Below are positions 1-9,900 of a stretch of DNA of 64,000 nucleotides, piece after piece. Origin of the DNA: Paenibacillus sp. HWE-109 (GTDB lineage Bacteria; Bacillota; Bacilli; Paenibacillales; NBRC-103111). The notes under the pieces are model-generated. The model saw only the letters and a list, made by a program, of their open reading frames with translations. It made no database searches and was not told the DNA's origin. How positions within the stretch are numbered: the stretch's first letter is position 1; each line of letters begins with the position of its first letter. A program made the translations under genes and the position numbers. The stretch is from contig NZ_CP091881.1 of NCBI RefSeq assembly GCF_022163125.1, positions 6,897,001 through 6,961,000 on the forward strand, read 5' to 3'.

Positions 1-1389
1 ATTACTTCGGTTAACTCCGGCGGGAATGCGGAAGCCAAGCTGAACACCCTGATTGTCGGCGGAGACTTGCCGGATGTTATCTGGGGAGACCGCGATAAGT
101 TCGAACGCTTGAGAGAGAATGGCGCATTAGTCCCTCTCGATCCCTATCTGGATAAATATCCGAATTTGAAGAAATGGGCCGGAGATGAGATTCTCAATAT
201 GCTCCGCGCCAAAGACGGCAAGCTCTACATGTTCCCGAACTGGTACACGAATAAACCGACCGGCAATGCCGGGTATGTCGTTAACAAAAAGATCTATAAT
301 GAACTCGGCAAACCTAAACTGGAAACGACCGATGATTTGTATGCGTATCTCAAATTGGTGAAAGAGAAATATCCTGCCATCATTCCATTCGAGCCTGGGC
401 AAGCGCAAGAAGGCAAGGGTGTCGATATTCTGTACTCAGCGTTCGCAGAGAATAACCCGGCCAGCTTTGCCGGTACGCTGCGTGCCGTGCCCAAAGACGG
501 CAAATTCACTTCGCTCTTCGCTGATCCTGTCTACAAAGAAGCGTTGGTCTATGTGAACAAGCTTCATCGCGAAGGATTAATGACGCAGGATGCTCTGACG
601 CAAACCGTCGATCAAGTCCGCGAGAAAATCAATACAGGTCGCGTTGCCGTGTACGCCGACGTGACGGCTATTGAATACGCGTCCAAAGGCCACGCGCAAT
701 TGATCAAAAATGATCCAAACGCCGGTTATTTCATGATCTGGCCGATTCACAAAGGCGGTTTGGATAAGAACAAAATCATGGTTGCCCACTATGATCGTCT
801 AGGTTGGAATGCTGCGGCCATTACAGCTAAGGCCAAAGAACCTGAGAAGATTTTCGCTGCATTGGATTGGATGACGGGTCCAGAAGGCACGCGGGATATC
901 ATCTGGGGACCCGAAGGAACGTACTGGAAAGGCACGGATGCTGACGGTCTGCCGAACCTGACAGACAAGTTTTTCGCTGAACCGGAGGACCGCACCAAAA
1001 ACATGAATGCCACGAATGACCTCCAATTCGTTGGAAACGCTACCTTAAATGATAAAATCAAAGTCAAAGCCGAATTGTCCTTGCCTGAAGAGAAGCGTTC
1101 CTGGGAAACGAAATATCAAGATGCGATTACCTGGAAAACCCATATGGATTTAACGGCAATGCGCGGTATCGAGCCACCGCAAGACAGTGAGGAAGGCATT
1201 ATCCGCGAACGTTGGATCGAATTGTACAAAAAAGTTCGCGGCCAAGCCATATTGGCGAAAAGTGAGCAAGAAGTCGGTGAAATCCTTGCCAAGGGCGAGA
1301 AAGATGCCCAATCTCTGGGCGTTCAGAAACTGCATGATTATTTGACCAAGAAATGGAAGGAAAACGAGGCCAAGATGAAGAAAAAATAA
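1..1389 (+). CDS. Extracellular sugar-binding lipoprotein of an ABC importer, 5' end outside window
   Basis: The frame is open from base 1 with no stop upstream, so the true start and any lipoprotein signal lie outside the window. About 462 residues are visible. The first residues (NAEAKLNTLIVGGDLPDVIW) are the usual N-lobe region of the large LipO-type family 1 solute-binding proteins that feed LplB/LplC-type permeases. The protein ends in a lysine-rich tail after a long helical C-terminal lobe. It is followed 78 bp later by a response regulator and sensor kinase, a common arrangement in Paenibacillus where the kinase controls the transporter. The substrate is probably a plant or microbial oligosaccharide but cannot be read from the sequence. 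Family assignment is firm; the ligand is unknown. Confidence 0.85.
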   Translation: MTSVNSGGNAEAKLNTLIVGGDLPDVIWGDRDKFERLRENGALVPLDPYLDKYPNLKKWAGDEILNMLRAKDGKLYMFPNWYTNKPTGNAGYVVNKKIYNELGKPKLETTDDLYAYLKLVKEKYPAIIPFEPGQAQEGKGVDILYSAFAENNPASFAGTLRAVPKDGKFTSLFADPVYKEALVYVNKLHREGLMTQDALTQTVDQVREKINTGRVAVYADVTAIEYASKGHAQLIKNDPNAGYFMIWPIHKGGLDKNKIMVAHYDRLGWNAAAITAKAKEPEKIFAALDWMTGPEGTRDIIWGPEGTYWKGTDADGLPNLTDKFFAEPEDRTKNMNATNDLQFVGNATLNDKIKVKAELSLPEEKRSWETKYQDAITWKTHMDLTAMRGIEPPQDSEEGIIRERWIELYKKVRGQAILAKSEQEVGEILAKGEKDAQSLGVQKLHDYLTKKWKENEAKMKKK

Positions 1390-1399
1390 GGAATGGACA

Positions 1400-1421
1400 G
1401 GGTGCGCCAACTGGCGCACCC
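1400..1421 (+). terminator. Hairpin between binding-protein and regulator genes
   Basis: A 10-bp perfect stem (GGGTGCGCCA / TGGCGCACCC) lies just after the stop of the binding-protein gene. No T-run follows, so it may be a 3' mRNA stabiliser or partial attenuator that lets the binding protein be made in excess over the regulators rather than a full terminator. Confidence 0.5.
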
Positions 1422-1467
1422 CCTTTCCATAGGATGAAAGGTTCTATCATTCGGAAGGGGACACCTT

Positions 1468-2277
1468 ATGTATAAAGTATTAATTGCGGACGATGAAACG
1501 TTGGATTTGGAGGGTATGCAAACCTTCATCCCTTGGGAATCGCTTGGTATGGAAATCGTCGGTGCGGTAACGAATGGGTTCTCGGCTTGCGAACTGATCG
1601 AACATCAGAAGGTTGACGTGCTCGTAACAGATGTGAATATGCCGAATATGTCCGGCCTGGAGCTGGCCAAACGCGTTCGAGCACGATTTCCGGAGGTCAG
1701 GGTCGTCTTTGTTAGCGGATACCGAGACTTCCATTATGTCAAGGAAGCATTGGCGCTGAAAGCTTACAGCTACGTGCTGAAACCGATGAATGAAGAGGAG
1801 CTTATCGGCTCGCTGACCCTTATTCGCTCCGATCTGGATGAAGCGGTCCGGCGTGGCCAATTCGAGGTGGATACCCAAAGACTCTTGGCAGCCAATACAC
1901 TTGGTTCTGAGGGACTGCCCGAGACAGATCCTCTCTTCAAGTCAGCTGTTGGCGGCAAGAATATGAAGCTGATTCAGGAAATGATCCTCTCGATGCGGGA
2001 ACGTCTGGATCAGGCCTTGACACTGAAAGAAGAGGCGGACCGCATCGAGTTCTCCCCTAATTATCTAGGCCAATTATTCAAGGAAGCCACAGGCCAGACC
2101 TTTCACGAATACCTGGTGGCGCTGCGCATGGAGAAAGCTGGAGAACTGCTGCGCAATCCCAAGCTGCGGATTTATGAGGTGGCCGATCAGGTCGGCTACC
2201 GGTATATGCCCTATTTTAGCAAACAGTTCAAAGAAACGTACCGGATGACTCCGGTGGAATTCCGCAATGGGTTATAA
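1468..2277 (+). CDS. AraC-type response regulator (short YesN-like)
   Basis: A 269-residue response regulator. The N-terminal receiver domain (about 1-120) keeps the acidic pair D9/D10, the phosphoacceptor D55 in TDVNMP, and K105 in VLKP. The C-terminal AraC helix-turn-helix domain (about 168-268) ends with the typical YRMTPVEFR. YesN-family regulators are often around 350-540 residues with a middle domain; here receiver and DNA-binding domains are joined by only about 45 residues. The ATG has a good site (AAGGGG). The 3' end overlaps the kinase gene by 11 bp, so the two are translationally coupled. It probably controls the adjacent sugar transporter in response to the cognate kinase. Confidence 0.93.
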   Translation: MYKVLIADDETLDLEGMQTFIPWESLGMEIVGAVTNGFSACELIEHQKVDVLVTDVNMPNMSGLELAKRVRARFPEVRVVFVSGYRDFHYVKEALALKAYSYVLKPMNEEELIGSLTLIRSDLDEAVRRGQFEVDTQRLLAANTLGSEGLPETDPLFKSAVGGKNMKLIQEMILSMRERLDQALTLKEEADRIEFSPNYLGQLFKEATGQTFHEYLVALRMEKAGELLRNPKLRIYEVADQVGYRYMPYFSKQFKETYRMTPVEFRNGL

Positions 2278-4069
2278 AGCATCGGCCGAAGAACATAAAT
2301 TCATCCCGTTTGGCTACAAATTAATGATCTCTTATCTCGTTTTAACATTGATTCATGTCCTCGTTTTCGGCTATTTTGCCAATTGGATATTCGTCGACTC
2401 CGCCCGTAAGAAAACGAGCGACAACGTGCAGGCTGCTCTAAGCCAAATGAAAGACAATATCCGCTTCAAAATGATGGATACCGTACGATTATCCGACATG
2501 ATGTACTATGACGACACCATTGCAGCGCGATTAAGGCAGTATCAGCAAGGTTGGTACAGTTACGAATCCACGACACAATATTTGGTGCCCAAATTCAACA
2601 GTGTTTTGAAATCGACGAACCGCCGCACATCACTTGTTGTTTACTTGCGCAACGAAACGCTGCCCGAGATTTACAATCATTACAACGACAGCGATCCGTT
2701 AACGTATGCGGGGAAAAGCTACGATTTGTACCATTTGAAGCGTATCGAGGATCGCAAATGGTACCTAGAATTCCCCGCTGAGACCTACGGCGAGACTATG
2801 GTGTGGCAGCAAGTGGAGCGAGATACGGAGTTCGGCAATATTTCGCTGCTGCGACGGATCATTGACACAGCCAAATCCAAATCGACGATGGATATTGGTT
2901 TCATGCGGCTTACCGTCAAATTGTCGGATTTGTTCGAGACGGTTTCGCCTGATTTTGGCGAGGGCACATCGGTTCGAATTGAAACTGGCAGCGGTCAAGT
3001 CCTCTTTGAGCGCGGCACAGCACCCGCTTCCGCTTCTGGGCAGAGAGCCAAAGAGGCCGATTTCCTTACCATCAGAGAACCTTTCGGGGATATGGATTGG
3101 CAGCTCATCACCAGCATCCCCAAAGCATGGGTCGAAAAGGATGCGCGCAAAGTCAAATTGCTAACAGCGGGCATTGGCTCCGTAAGCTTCTTGGTTTTTG
3201 TCTGTGTCGGCATCTTCCTGTCCGGCTACTTCTCCAGACGGGTTTCCCGCATCGTGATGGTGCTGGACTCCTTTCGCAACGGAGATTTCCGTAAACGTAT
3301 ACGCTTCAAGGGCCGCGATGAGTTCTCGACGATTTCTGAGTCCATTAATGATATGGTTCAGCATATCGATACCTTGATCCAACAGGTGTATGTCACCCGG
3401 TTAAAGAAGAAAGAAGCCGAGCTCGAATCCCTGCAAGCGCAAATCAATCCGCATTTCCTCTACAATACCCTCTCTTCCATCAGCCTACTGGCGAAGTTCG
3501 GCCATGTCGAGCAGCTGCATCAGATGGTTAGCAATTTGGCCCTATTTTATCGGCTGTCGTTAAATGAAGGTCGTACGATTATTCCTGTTGCTAACGAGTT
3601 GGAACAAGCCAAAGCTTATTTGGACATTCAAAAAGCGAAATATACAGACCGGCTCGACGTGCTCTTCGAGGTTGATCCGGCTATGTTGAAATATGAGATG
3701 GTGAAGTTAATCCTGCAGCCATTTTTGGAAAACGTACTCAAACATGCCTGGTGTGGAGACCGCGTCCACATTAGAATCACAGGTCAGAAGATCGGTGATG
3801 ATCTGGAGTTTCGCGTTATCGACGACGGGGTCGGCATGACGGTTGACACGTTGCGGCGATTGCATGCAGAAGATGAGGATCAAGAGAAGGCCGGCTATGG
3901 CATTCGCAACGTGAGGCAGCGTATACAATTGCACTATGGCAAGGGATATGGCGTTCGGATTCACAGCCGGTTAGGTATTGGGACTTCGGTAACTCTGCGG
4001 CTTCCTTGCGTAGACCGGAGAGCGCCTTATGTGGACAAGGTCATTGCCATTGAGAATGATTATCGGTAG
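2267..4069 (+). CDS. YesM-type sensor histidine kinase
   Basis: A 600-residue membrane kinase of the His_kinase/HATPase_c (YesM/LytS) class. TM1 lies at about 15-38, an extracellular Cache-like sensor runs to about 295, and TM2 is at about 298-325, followed by HAMP. The phosphoacceptor is His396 in QINPHFLYNTL. The ATPase domain carries an N-box-like FLENVLKHA, a GVGM-type G1 box and GYGIRNVRQR. The ATG lies inside the last codons of the response regulator gene, so the pair is expressed together. It most likely senses the oligosaccharide bound by the upstream lipoprotein or an extracellular sugar directly. A bidirectional terminator follows. Confidence 0.94.
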   Translation: MGYKASAEEHKFIPFGYKLMISYLVLTLIHVLVFGYFANWIFVDSARKKTSDNVQAALSQMKDNIRFKMMDTVRLSDMMYYDDTIAARLRQYQQGWYSYESTTQYLVPKFNSVLKSTNRRTSLVVYLRNETLPEIYNHYNDSDPLTYAGKSYDLYHLKRIEDRKWYLEFPAETYGETMVWQQVERDTEFGNISLLRRIIDTAKSKSTMDIGFMRLTVKLSDLFETVSPDFGEGTSVRIETGSGQVLFERGTAPASASGQRAKEADFLTIREPFGDMDWQLITSIPKAWVEKDARKVKLLTAGIGSVSFLVFVCVGIFLSGYFSRRVSRIVMVLDSFRNGDFRKRIRFKGRDEFSTISESINDMVQHIDTLIQQVYVTRLKKKEAELESLQAQINPHFLYNTLSSISLLAKFGHVEQLHQMVSNLALFYRLSLNEGRTIIPVANELEQAKAYLDIQKAKYTDRLDVLFEVDPAMLKYEMVKLILQPFLENVLKHAWCGDRVHIRITGQKIGDDLEFRVIDDGVGMTVDTLRRLHAEDEDQEKAGYGIRNVRQRIQLHYGKGYGVRIHSRLGIGTSVTLRLPCVDRRAPYVDKVIAIENDYR

Positions 4070-4112
4070 AATTGAACTGCTAACCTGTATTACTTCCGCA
4101 TGAGCGGGCAAT

Positions 4113-4161
4113 AAAAAAGAGGCTGTCTCACCAGGAGATTAACCTGGTGAGAAGCCTCTTT
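4113..4161. terminator. Bidirectional rho-independent terminator
   Basis: Long hairpin with outer arms AAAGAGGCT/AGCCTCTTT and inner arms CTCACCAGG/CCTGGTGAG. It has an A-run on the left and T-rich sequence on the right, so it can terminate both the kinase gene and the convergent exporter gene, whose stop lies 2 bp further on. Confidence 0.9.
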
Positions 4162-4162
4162 G

Positions 4163-5650
4163 TCATTTTGCCGCGCTGGGCACAGGAACTGCTTCCACGG
4201 ACTCATCATGCGGCTGAACCTTGCGAATGAAGAAAGCGAGTATGAGAGCGACAACACTCAGCCATGTGGCGATGACGAAGGAATGATTGATCCCATAGAT
4301 GGTCGCGGCTTGCGAAATTTCCGCCATCTTGGCCTTATTGCTTGGATCAATCTGTCCTGAAATGATTAACTCTTTGGCGTGAGAAGCCGCTTTGTTGGTC
4401 ATGAACGTGACCAGCAGCGCTGTTCCCAGCGCGCCAGAAACGTTTCGCAGCGTCTGCGACATGGCCGAACCGTGCGCATTCAGGCGCCGCGGCAGCTGAT
4501 TCATACCGGCTGTTTGGATCGGCATCATGAGCATCGACATCCCGAACATCCGCAGCGTGTAAATCAACATCAAGTGGTTATACGTCGATTCCGCCGTAAG
4601 CTGGGTGAACTCATATGTGGTGATGGTCATAATGATAAGACCGATGACAGCCAACCAGCGAGCCCCGACTTTATCGAAAATCATCCCCGTAATCGGAGAC
4701 ATAATCCCCATCAGAATAGCTCCCGGGAGCAAGAGCAAGCCAGACTCCAGCGGTGAGAAGCCCCGAATGTTTTGCAGGAAAATCGGCAGCAAAATCATAC
4801 CTGAGAACATAGCCATTGTGATAATCGCATTAATCAATGTTGTGAGAGAGAACATTGGAAACTTGAAGACACGGAACTCAAGTAAAGGCGTCTTACCTCT
4901 TAGTGAACGTATGATGAAGAGCAGCAGCGATAGACCGCCCAGAACGAGGCAGGCAACAACTCTTCCGCTCCCCCACCCCGATGATCCGGCATCACTGAAT
5001 CCATAAAGAATACCGCCGAAACCGATGGTGGACAGGATGACACCCAGCACGTCGAGCTTAGGATTGGACGTTTTGATAACGTCCTTCATGGAGAAAGCGC
5101 CGAACACAACGGCGAGGATCGCAAGCGGCAGAACGATATAGAATAGTACCCGCCAATCGTAATGCTCAACAACCCACCCCGACATCGTGGGACCGATCGC
5201 TGGGGCGAAGATCATGGCAATGCCCATCATGCCCATCGCTTTACCGCGCTCCGCGACTGGGAAGATCGTTAGGACCACGACCGACATCAGCGGCATCAGA
5301 ATGCCGGCACCGACAGCTTGCACGAGTCTTCCGCCGAGCAGCCAGCCAAAATTGCCTGATAATGCGCAAATAATCGTGCCGATAGCGAATAAAGATGAGG
5401 CCGTAAGAAACAGCTTTCGCGTCGTAAAGCGGTTAAGCAGGTAGGCGCTAATTGGAACGAGTACACCGTTCATAAGCATGTAGCCATTGGACAGCCATTG
5501 AATGGTGCCTTCATTCACATTCAGGTCCGCCATCATTTTGGGCAGCGCAACATTCAATACCGTTTGACTTAATAGCGCCACGAATGCGGCGATGAGCAGA
5601 GAGGCCATAATGGGCCCTTTGCGCAGCGCAGGGTTAGTCATGCTAGTCAT
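4163..5650 (-). CDS. DHA2-family (14-TM) multidrug exporter
   Basis: About 495 residues, an integral-membrane major facilitator of the EmrB/QacA/LmrB type that exports drugs or toxic metabolites by proton antiport. Visible features are the TM1 motif LSQTVLNVALPKM, the loop 2-3 GRLVQAVGAGILMP segment, and motif C in TM5 (IFAPAIGPTMSG). Length and hydrophobic pattern fit 14 TM helices. I chose ATG at 5650 because AAAGGAG lies 9 nt upstream; the ATG at 5659 overlaps that site. The start overlaps the stop of the upstream marR gene by 8 bp, so both are one operon. The substrate is unknown; expression is probably induced by ligands of the MarR protein. Confidence 0.93.
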   Translation of the reverse strand: MTSMTNPALRKGPIMASLLIAAFVALLSQTVLNVALPKMMADLNVNEGTIQWLSNGYMLMNGVLVPISAYLLNRFTTRKLFLTASSLFAIGTIICALSGNFGWLLGGRLVQAVGAGILMPLMSVVVLTIFPVAERGKAMGMMGIAMIFAPAIGPTMSGWVVEHYDWRVLFYIVLPLAILAVVFGAFSMKDVIKTSNPKLDVLGVILSTIGFGGILYGFSDAGSSGWGSGRVVACLVLGGLSLLLFIIRSLRGKTPLLEFRVFKFPMFSLTTLINAIITMAMFSGMILLPIFLQNIRGFSPLESGLLLLPGAILMGIMSPITGMIFDKVGARWLAVIGLIIMTITTYEFTQLTAESTYNHLMLIYTLRMFGMSMLMMPIQTAGMNQLPRRLNAHGSAMSQTLRNVSGALGTALLVTFMTNKAASHAKELIISGQIDPSNKAKMAEISQAATIYGINHSFVIATWLSVVALILAFFIRKVQPHDESVEAVPVPSAAK

Positions 5651-6095
5651 GCAGCACATCTCCTTTAATAGTCTTTAAAATCGTCAAAATCTCAGTCTGT
5701 ATACGATGAAACTGCTGCTGGTCCTCCTCCGACAAACCTAACAAGGGTCTGAGCAGCATCAGTCGCGTATCGTTGGACTCCTCCCATAGCGTTGTACCTT
5801 TGTCCGATAGCTTCAATGTCATAGCCCGGCGGTCCGACTCGGTGCGTTCACGCGTTATGATCCCCGCTTTAACCATCCGATCGACAATCCCGCTAGTGGT
5901 GCTATTGCCCAGATTAAGCTTCTCAGACAGCTCCATTAACTTAATATCTGGGAATTCCTTCAATATGCGGAGCACGATGAGCTGCAGGGGTGTCAGACCA
6001 TGCTTCTGAGCAACCTTAGCCATCACTTGAAAAAAAGCCTGATTTACTTCCCGATAAGCCTGAAAAATTTGCATAACACGCTGTTGTTCGTTCAA
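5643..6095 (-). CDS. MarR-family repressor of the adjacent exporter
   Basis: A 150-residue winged-helix protein. The recognition region KLNLGNSTTSGIVDRMVKAG and the wing TESDRRAMTLKLSDKG are typical of MarR proteins that dimerise on palindromes and release DNA when bound by phenolic or lipophilic ligands. The start is TTG at 6095, preceded at good spacing by AGGAGGACC. It is first in a two-gene operon with the DHA2 exporter. An 18-bp perfect palindrome sits over the expected transcription start, consistent with autorepression of the whole operon. It has no Cys that would suggest an OhrR-type redox switch. Confidence 0.93.
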   Translation of the reverse strand: MNEQQRVMQIFQAYREVNQAFFQVMAKVAQKHGLTPLQLIVLRILKEFPDIKLMELSEKLNLGNSTTSGIVDRMVKAGIITRERTESDRRAMTLKLSDKGTTLWEESNDTRLMLLRPLLGLSEEDQQQFHRIQTEILTILKTIKGDVLHD

Positions 6096-6116
6096 GAGGT
6101 CCTCCTCATCTCCAAT

Positions 6117-6162
6117 TACTTCGTATACGAAGTATTATGCTCCAAGACGATTTATATGTCAA
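6117..6162 (-). promoter_or_regulatory. Promoter and palindromic operator of the marR-exporter operon
   Basis: On the minus strand, TTGACA (6162-6157), a 17-bp spacer and CATAAT (6139-6134) form a near-consensus sigma-A promoter. The perfect 18-bp palindrome TACTTCGTATACGAAGTA occupies 6117-6134, from the edge of the -10 across the start site. This is where a MarR dimer would block transcription. Confidence 0.85.
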
Positions 6163-6174
6163 TTTTTATATATG

Positions 6175-6346
6175 CCTTAGAAGCTCAACAGCCCTTTTTC
6201 GATCAAAATATCTTACGAACTCCAGCTGCGCTATGACGAGTAAAGCTCACAATCCCGCTCCTACGCAGCTCCATAACGCCGATTCCGTTCATTAGATCGC
6301 CAAAGCAGCCATTTTTTCGCCGATAAGCATCATACGGTTCATTAGC
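6175..6346 (-). repeat. Copy 1 of a dispersed intergenic element (about 172-189 bp)
   Basis: Read on the minus strand it begins CTAATGAACCGTATGATGCTTAT and ends near GTTGAGCTTCTAAGG, aligning end to end with copies at 6659, 13881 and the three at 45169-46079. Shared landmarks in order are the left end, AAATGGCT.CTTT, a CTAACGAA-like motif, GTGAGCTTT, CTGGAGTTCGTTAG-like, and the inverted right end. It is non-coding, and this is one of the more diverged copies. Confidence 0.75.
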
Positions 6347-6386
6347 TGCAGCTAGTGCCGCTTGGTGCCACCGCCCTCCTACAATG

Positions 6387-6576
6387 ATAAGAGTCTCTAG
6401 AAGCTCTTATACCCGTCAAAAGTGGCACATTTGGGGGAATAGGAGTCTTTGGAGACTCTTATCCCCGTCCATTTCCCTCAAACCTCCTCCAAACCAAGAA
6501 ATAAGAGCCCCTGGAAGCTCTTAAGCGCGCCAAAACCGACTCATTTGGGATAATAGAAGCCTTTGGAGACTCTTAT
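6387..6576. repeat. Array of four ATAAGAG palindromes, about 52-60 bp apart
   Basis: Four imperfect palindromes of the form ATAAGAGTCT..AG..GCTCTTAT lie at 6387-6410, 6441-6462, 6501-6523 and 6552-6576. Their centres are 53, 60 and 52 bp apart. The sequence between cores 1-2 and 3-4 is related (AAAA..G.C.CATTTGGG..AATAG), so the real unit is a pair of cores of about 110 bp. The same family recurs at 57754 and 59114-59240. Confidence 0.75.
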
Positions 6577-6658
6577 CTTGAGTTACACCCAATCCGAAGC
6601 TGCCTTTCTCGCTGAATGGAAGTCACACGGGCCTTGTTGCCTGCACCTTCGCAAGCTT

Positions 6659-6845
6659 CCTTATGAACTCAATAACCTTTATTCGGCCAAAATCGCTCAT
6701 TCTGAAAATCGAATGAATGCCAGATGCGCTATTTCAAGCAATTGATACCCATTCGGCCAATAAACTGCCGGGTAACGCCAATCCAGTTCATTACATCTCC
6801 AAAGTAGCCATTTTCTCGTCGATAAACATCCTACAGTTCATTAGA
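6659..6845 (-). repeat. Copy 2 of the dispersed intergenic element
   Basis: Nearly full-length copy (187 bp). On the minus strand it starts CTAATGAACTGTAGGATG, carries AAAATGGCTACTTTGG and CTGGCATTCATTCGATTT, and ends TTATTGAGTTCATAAGG. It lies between the palindrome array and the terminator of the large phosphatase gene. Confidence 0.8.
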
Positions 6846-6873
6846 TGCCACCTAAGACCGAAAACCTCCAAAA

Positions 6874-6913
6874 CAAAGAAGCTAAGCACTATAATAGCTG
6901 CTTAGCTTCTTTG
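6874..6913 (-). terminator. Terminator of the large SLH phosphatase gene
   Basis: A perfect 15-bp stem CAAAGAAGCTAAGCA / TGCTTAGCTTCTTTG with a 10-nt loop, followed on the minus strand by TTTT after the stem. It lies 25 bp beyond the stop codon at 6938. Confidence 0.9.
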
Positions 6914-6937
6914 TCATTTAGATGTCATCGCCAAAAC

Positions 6938-9900
6938 TTACATTCCACTCAATTGATCCATAATCGCTTTGAGTTCAGGGTCCAGACAAATCGCATTAAA
7001 CATAACTGTGAGCGCTTCGGCTCTAGTTGCGGACTGCTCCGGCGCGAATGTATTCGCAGCGATGCCTTGAATTAAACCCGCTTCAGCTGCTTTTGCAATC
7101 TGCTCCTTGTTCCATGAATTCGCGGTATCCGTAAATGCCACACCACTGTTTAGTTTCTTCGCATTGTTAAAATTGACAATTTTCGAAATAATCGCAATGA
7201 TCTCAGCACGACTGATTTCTCTATCCGGCTTAAATGTGCCATCCGGATAACCCGAAATGATCCCGTTAGAAGATAACGCAGCAATAGCCTCATTAGCCCA
7301 ATGTTGTTCTACGTCACTTAATTGGTTAGCAGTTGAAGCTGACTTCACTACACCAAATGCTTTGCTTACAATTGTCGCAAACTCGCCCCGGGTAATGCTT
7401 CCGTTAGGTTGGAAGGTACCGTCTGGATAACCGTCAATAACCTTTAGTTTCAAGAAGGTGGTAATCGTTTTGGTGCTCCATAGATTGGAGACATCTGTAA
7501 ATGCCAACTTCGTAGGATTAACTTTTTCTTGTGCCAAACGAGCACCGTAGGCTTCTTTGATTTGATTAGATTTAACGCCATCAGCGAAAATAGGTGCTGA
7601 AGGCTTTTCATCAGGCTTAGGTTTGACAGTCGGATCAGGTGTAACAGGCACGACAGGACCTGTACCTGTACCTGGATTTGTGCCCAGGTTCGAATCGGGG
7701 TCTTGCGTCCTCGCTTTTTCAATGGTCGTAGCTTGCAGCTTGGTCCCATCTGTCGTTCTTGCTTCAATCGAGATTCGGTCATTACTGATGCTGATGGCTG
7801 AATATACGGGTAAATTATCATCATATAAATAGTTCAAGTAATCATGCTTTACAGCATCGTAGAATTTCCAGCCTGAGGATCCCCCAACGAGATAGATCGT
7901 ACCCTTGCTGCCATCTTTTAGCGGTAAGCCGTTTTTCATCGGATACGTCCAAGCTAGGGCGTGATCGTGACCTACAAGCACCAAATCTACACCAAGCTCT
8001 TCAAGAACAGGTGCCAGATAATAAGTAACGAGTTCAGGACCGCGTCCATCTTCTGTATGATAAGCAGGTCGGTGGAACATGGCTACCTTCCATTTTTTCT
8101 TGCTGGCATTGATATTTTCGCGAAGCCATGCAGCTTGCTTTTTCATATCAACTTCATCCGCTTCCGAATTCAAAACGATAAAGTGCGTATCCTCGTAATC
8201 ATACGAATACGTCAAATGCTCCTGTGTCTCCATGCCGTTGCCAGGCAGTCCAAGGGCCGAGGTGAACACTTGCTTGCCACCATTTTTAACATCGTGATTC
8301 CCCATTGTATAAGCAGAGGGAACACTTCCACTATACTTTTCAGAAGCCTTCATATCCTGTTCCCATTGGCTCATAATCCCGCCATCATCCACAATGTCGC
8401 CGCCATGCATAACGAATCGCGTATCGGGGAAGACAGAGAAGGCGCCTTGCATCAAATTCTGGTGAATCAGAAGCGCTTCTTCACTATTCGTGTGTGAATC
8501 AGTAACAAATAAGAATGAGAATGAATCTGCTTTGGCCGCTTCCGTTTTAAAAACTTGCGGTGCGCTCCAATGCCCTGGATAACCTACACGATAACGATAA
8601 GATGTTCCTGGCGTAAGACCTTGCAGAAGCCCCTTATGAAATAAAGCTTCGCCTGTGCGATCAGGTGCTAATAGCAGTTCCGGTGCAGCCGCTTGCTGCA
8701 AAATATTAGATTGCTCGAAATCTTTAAATTCACTGTCTTTCACATATTGAATGAACCCTTCCCCTGCACGCGGGGCTGTTCTCCAAACGATACTCATCTT
8801 TGTTTTCATATCTTCTGTCACATAAGTTCTAACATACTCTGGCTCATCTGCGCCAATTTGCGGGACGATGGGAAGGGTTAGTACTTTGCTGACTTTATCC
8901 CCATTCACCGCTTGAAGATCTAGGCTGAGTAAAGCAAGCGTCGTTAAATTCGTCCGAATTTCGCCATTTGCGTCCGTTTTGCCCCATTTCTCTGTTAAGA
9001 GCCCGAGCTCGACGTCAGCGCTAGGTATCCAAGCTGTGCCTTTTCCATTAGGTAAATTGACAGCAGTAAATCCTGCACTAGTAACTCCACTCGAAAAATA
9101 CTGCGCTGCCTGCAAAGCGGAAGAAATCTTAGTTGAACTAGCATCAGCATTTGCATATAAAAAGGATTCCGCTGCTTTCACTTTAACGTAGGATTTAGGG
9201 TTAAGTGAATTAGGAAGTATTACCGAAACTCCTTCCACTGGCACACCGACATCATCGGTAACACGAATGGTGCTGCTCGTATTTAAGGAACTCCCTTTGA
9301 CTGTGAGCACATAGGGAAATCCAATGGTATAGCTATGAGGTTGCGCCAATGCATAGACCGCTTCTCCTACGGTAAGCTGAACACTGCCATCACTCATTCC
9401 AATCGATTTGAACAGCTCGCCGCGTCCCATCTTGGCACTTGGTTTAACCTTGATATTCAACGAAACAAGCGTGCCATCCGCTGCTATAGAAGATTTGCTC
9501 AATCCCTTAAGCTCGAATTGGTATTCTCCCCTGGCATTGTCAATCTCATTGCGAGTGATCAAGGATTCCGTCACTTTGGGTTCCGTCGAGCTGATTTCCA
9601 ATGTTTGGGGATCATAGTTCAGCTTCGCATAAGAGTTTTTTAACTCATCTGCGTTTTTGACCTGAAGCTTCAACTGGAACGACTTGTTGCTGATAACTTC
9701 ATTAGGTGCTTCTAGTTGGTACTGAACACCATCACGAATGAAAAAAGTGCTGTTGATTTCCGCTGGATTGCCAGATCGATCATACACAGCCGCATGAACC
9801 GTATGATAACCGCCTGCCATTGCAGTTGCTGATTGATATTGAATATTGCCTGATGATGCATCGTATGCAGCGTTAACAGGATGACCATTGATATCCACTT

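Noticed and set aside
6117..6137. Sequence resembling loxP arms (ACTTCGTATA / TATACGAAGT)
   Set aside because: No 8-bp spacer, arms overlap, and it sits precisely on the marR promoter, so a MarR operator explains it better.
6387..6576. CRISPR-like regular spacing
   Set aside because: Cores are palindromic and vary, linkers are related to each other rather than unique, there are only four units and no cas genes.
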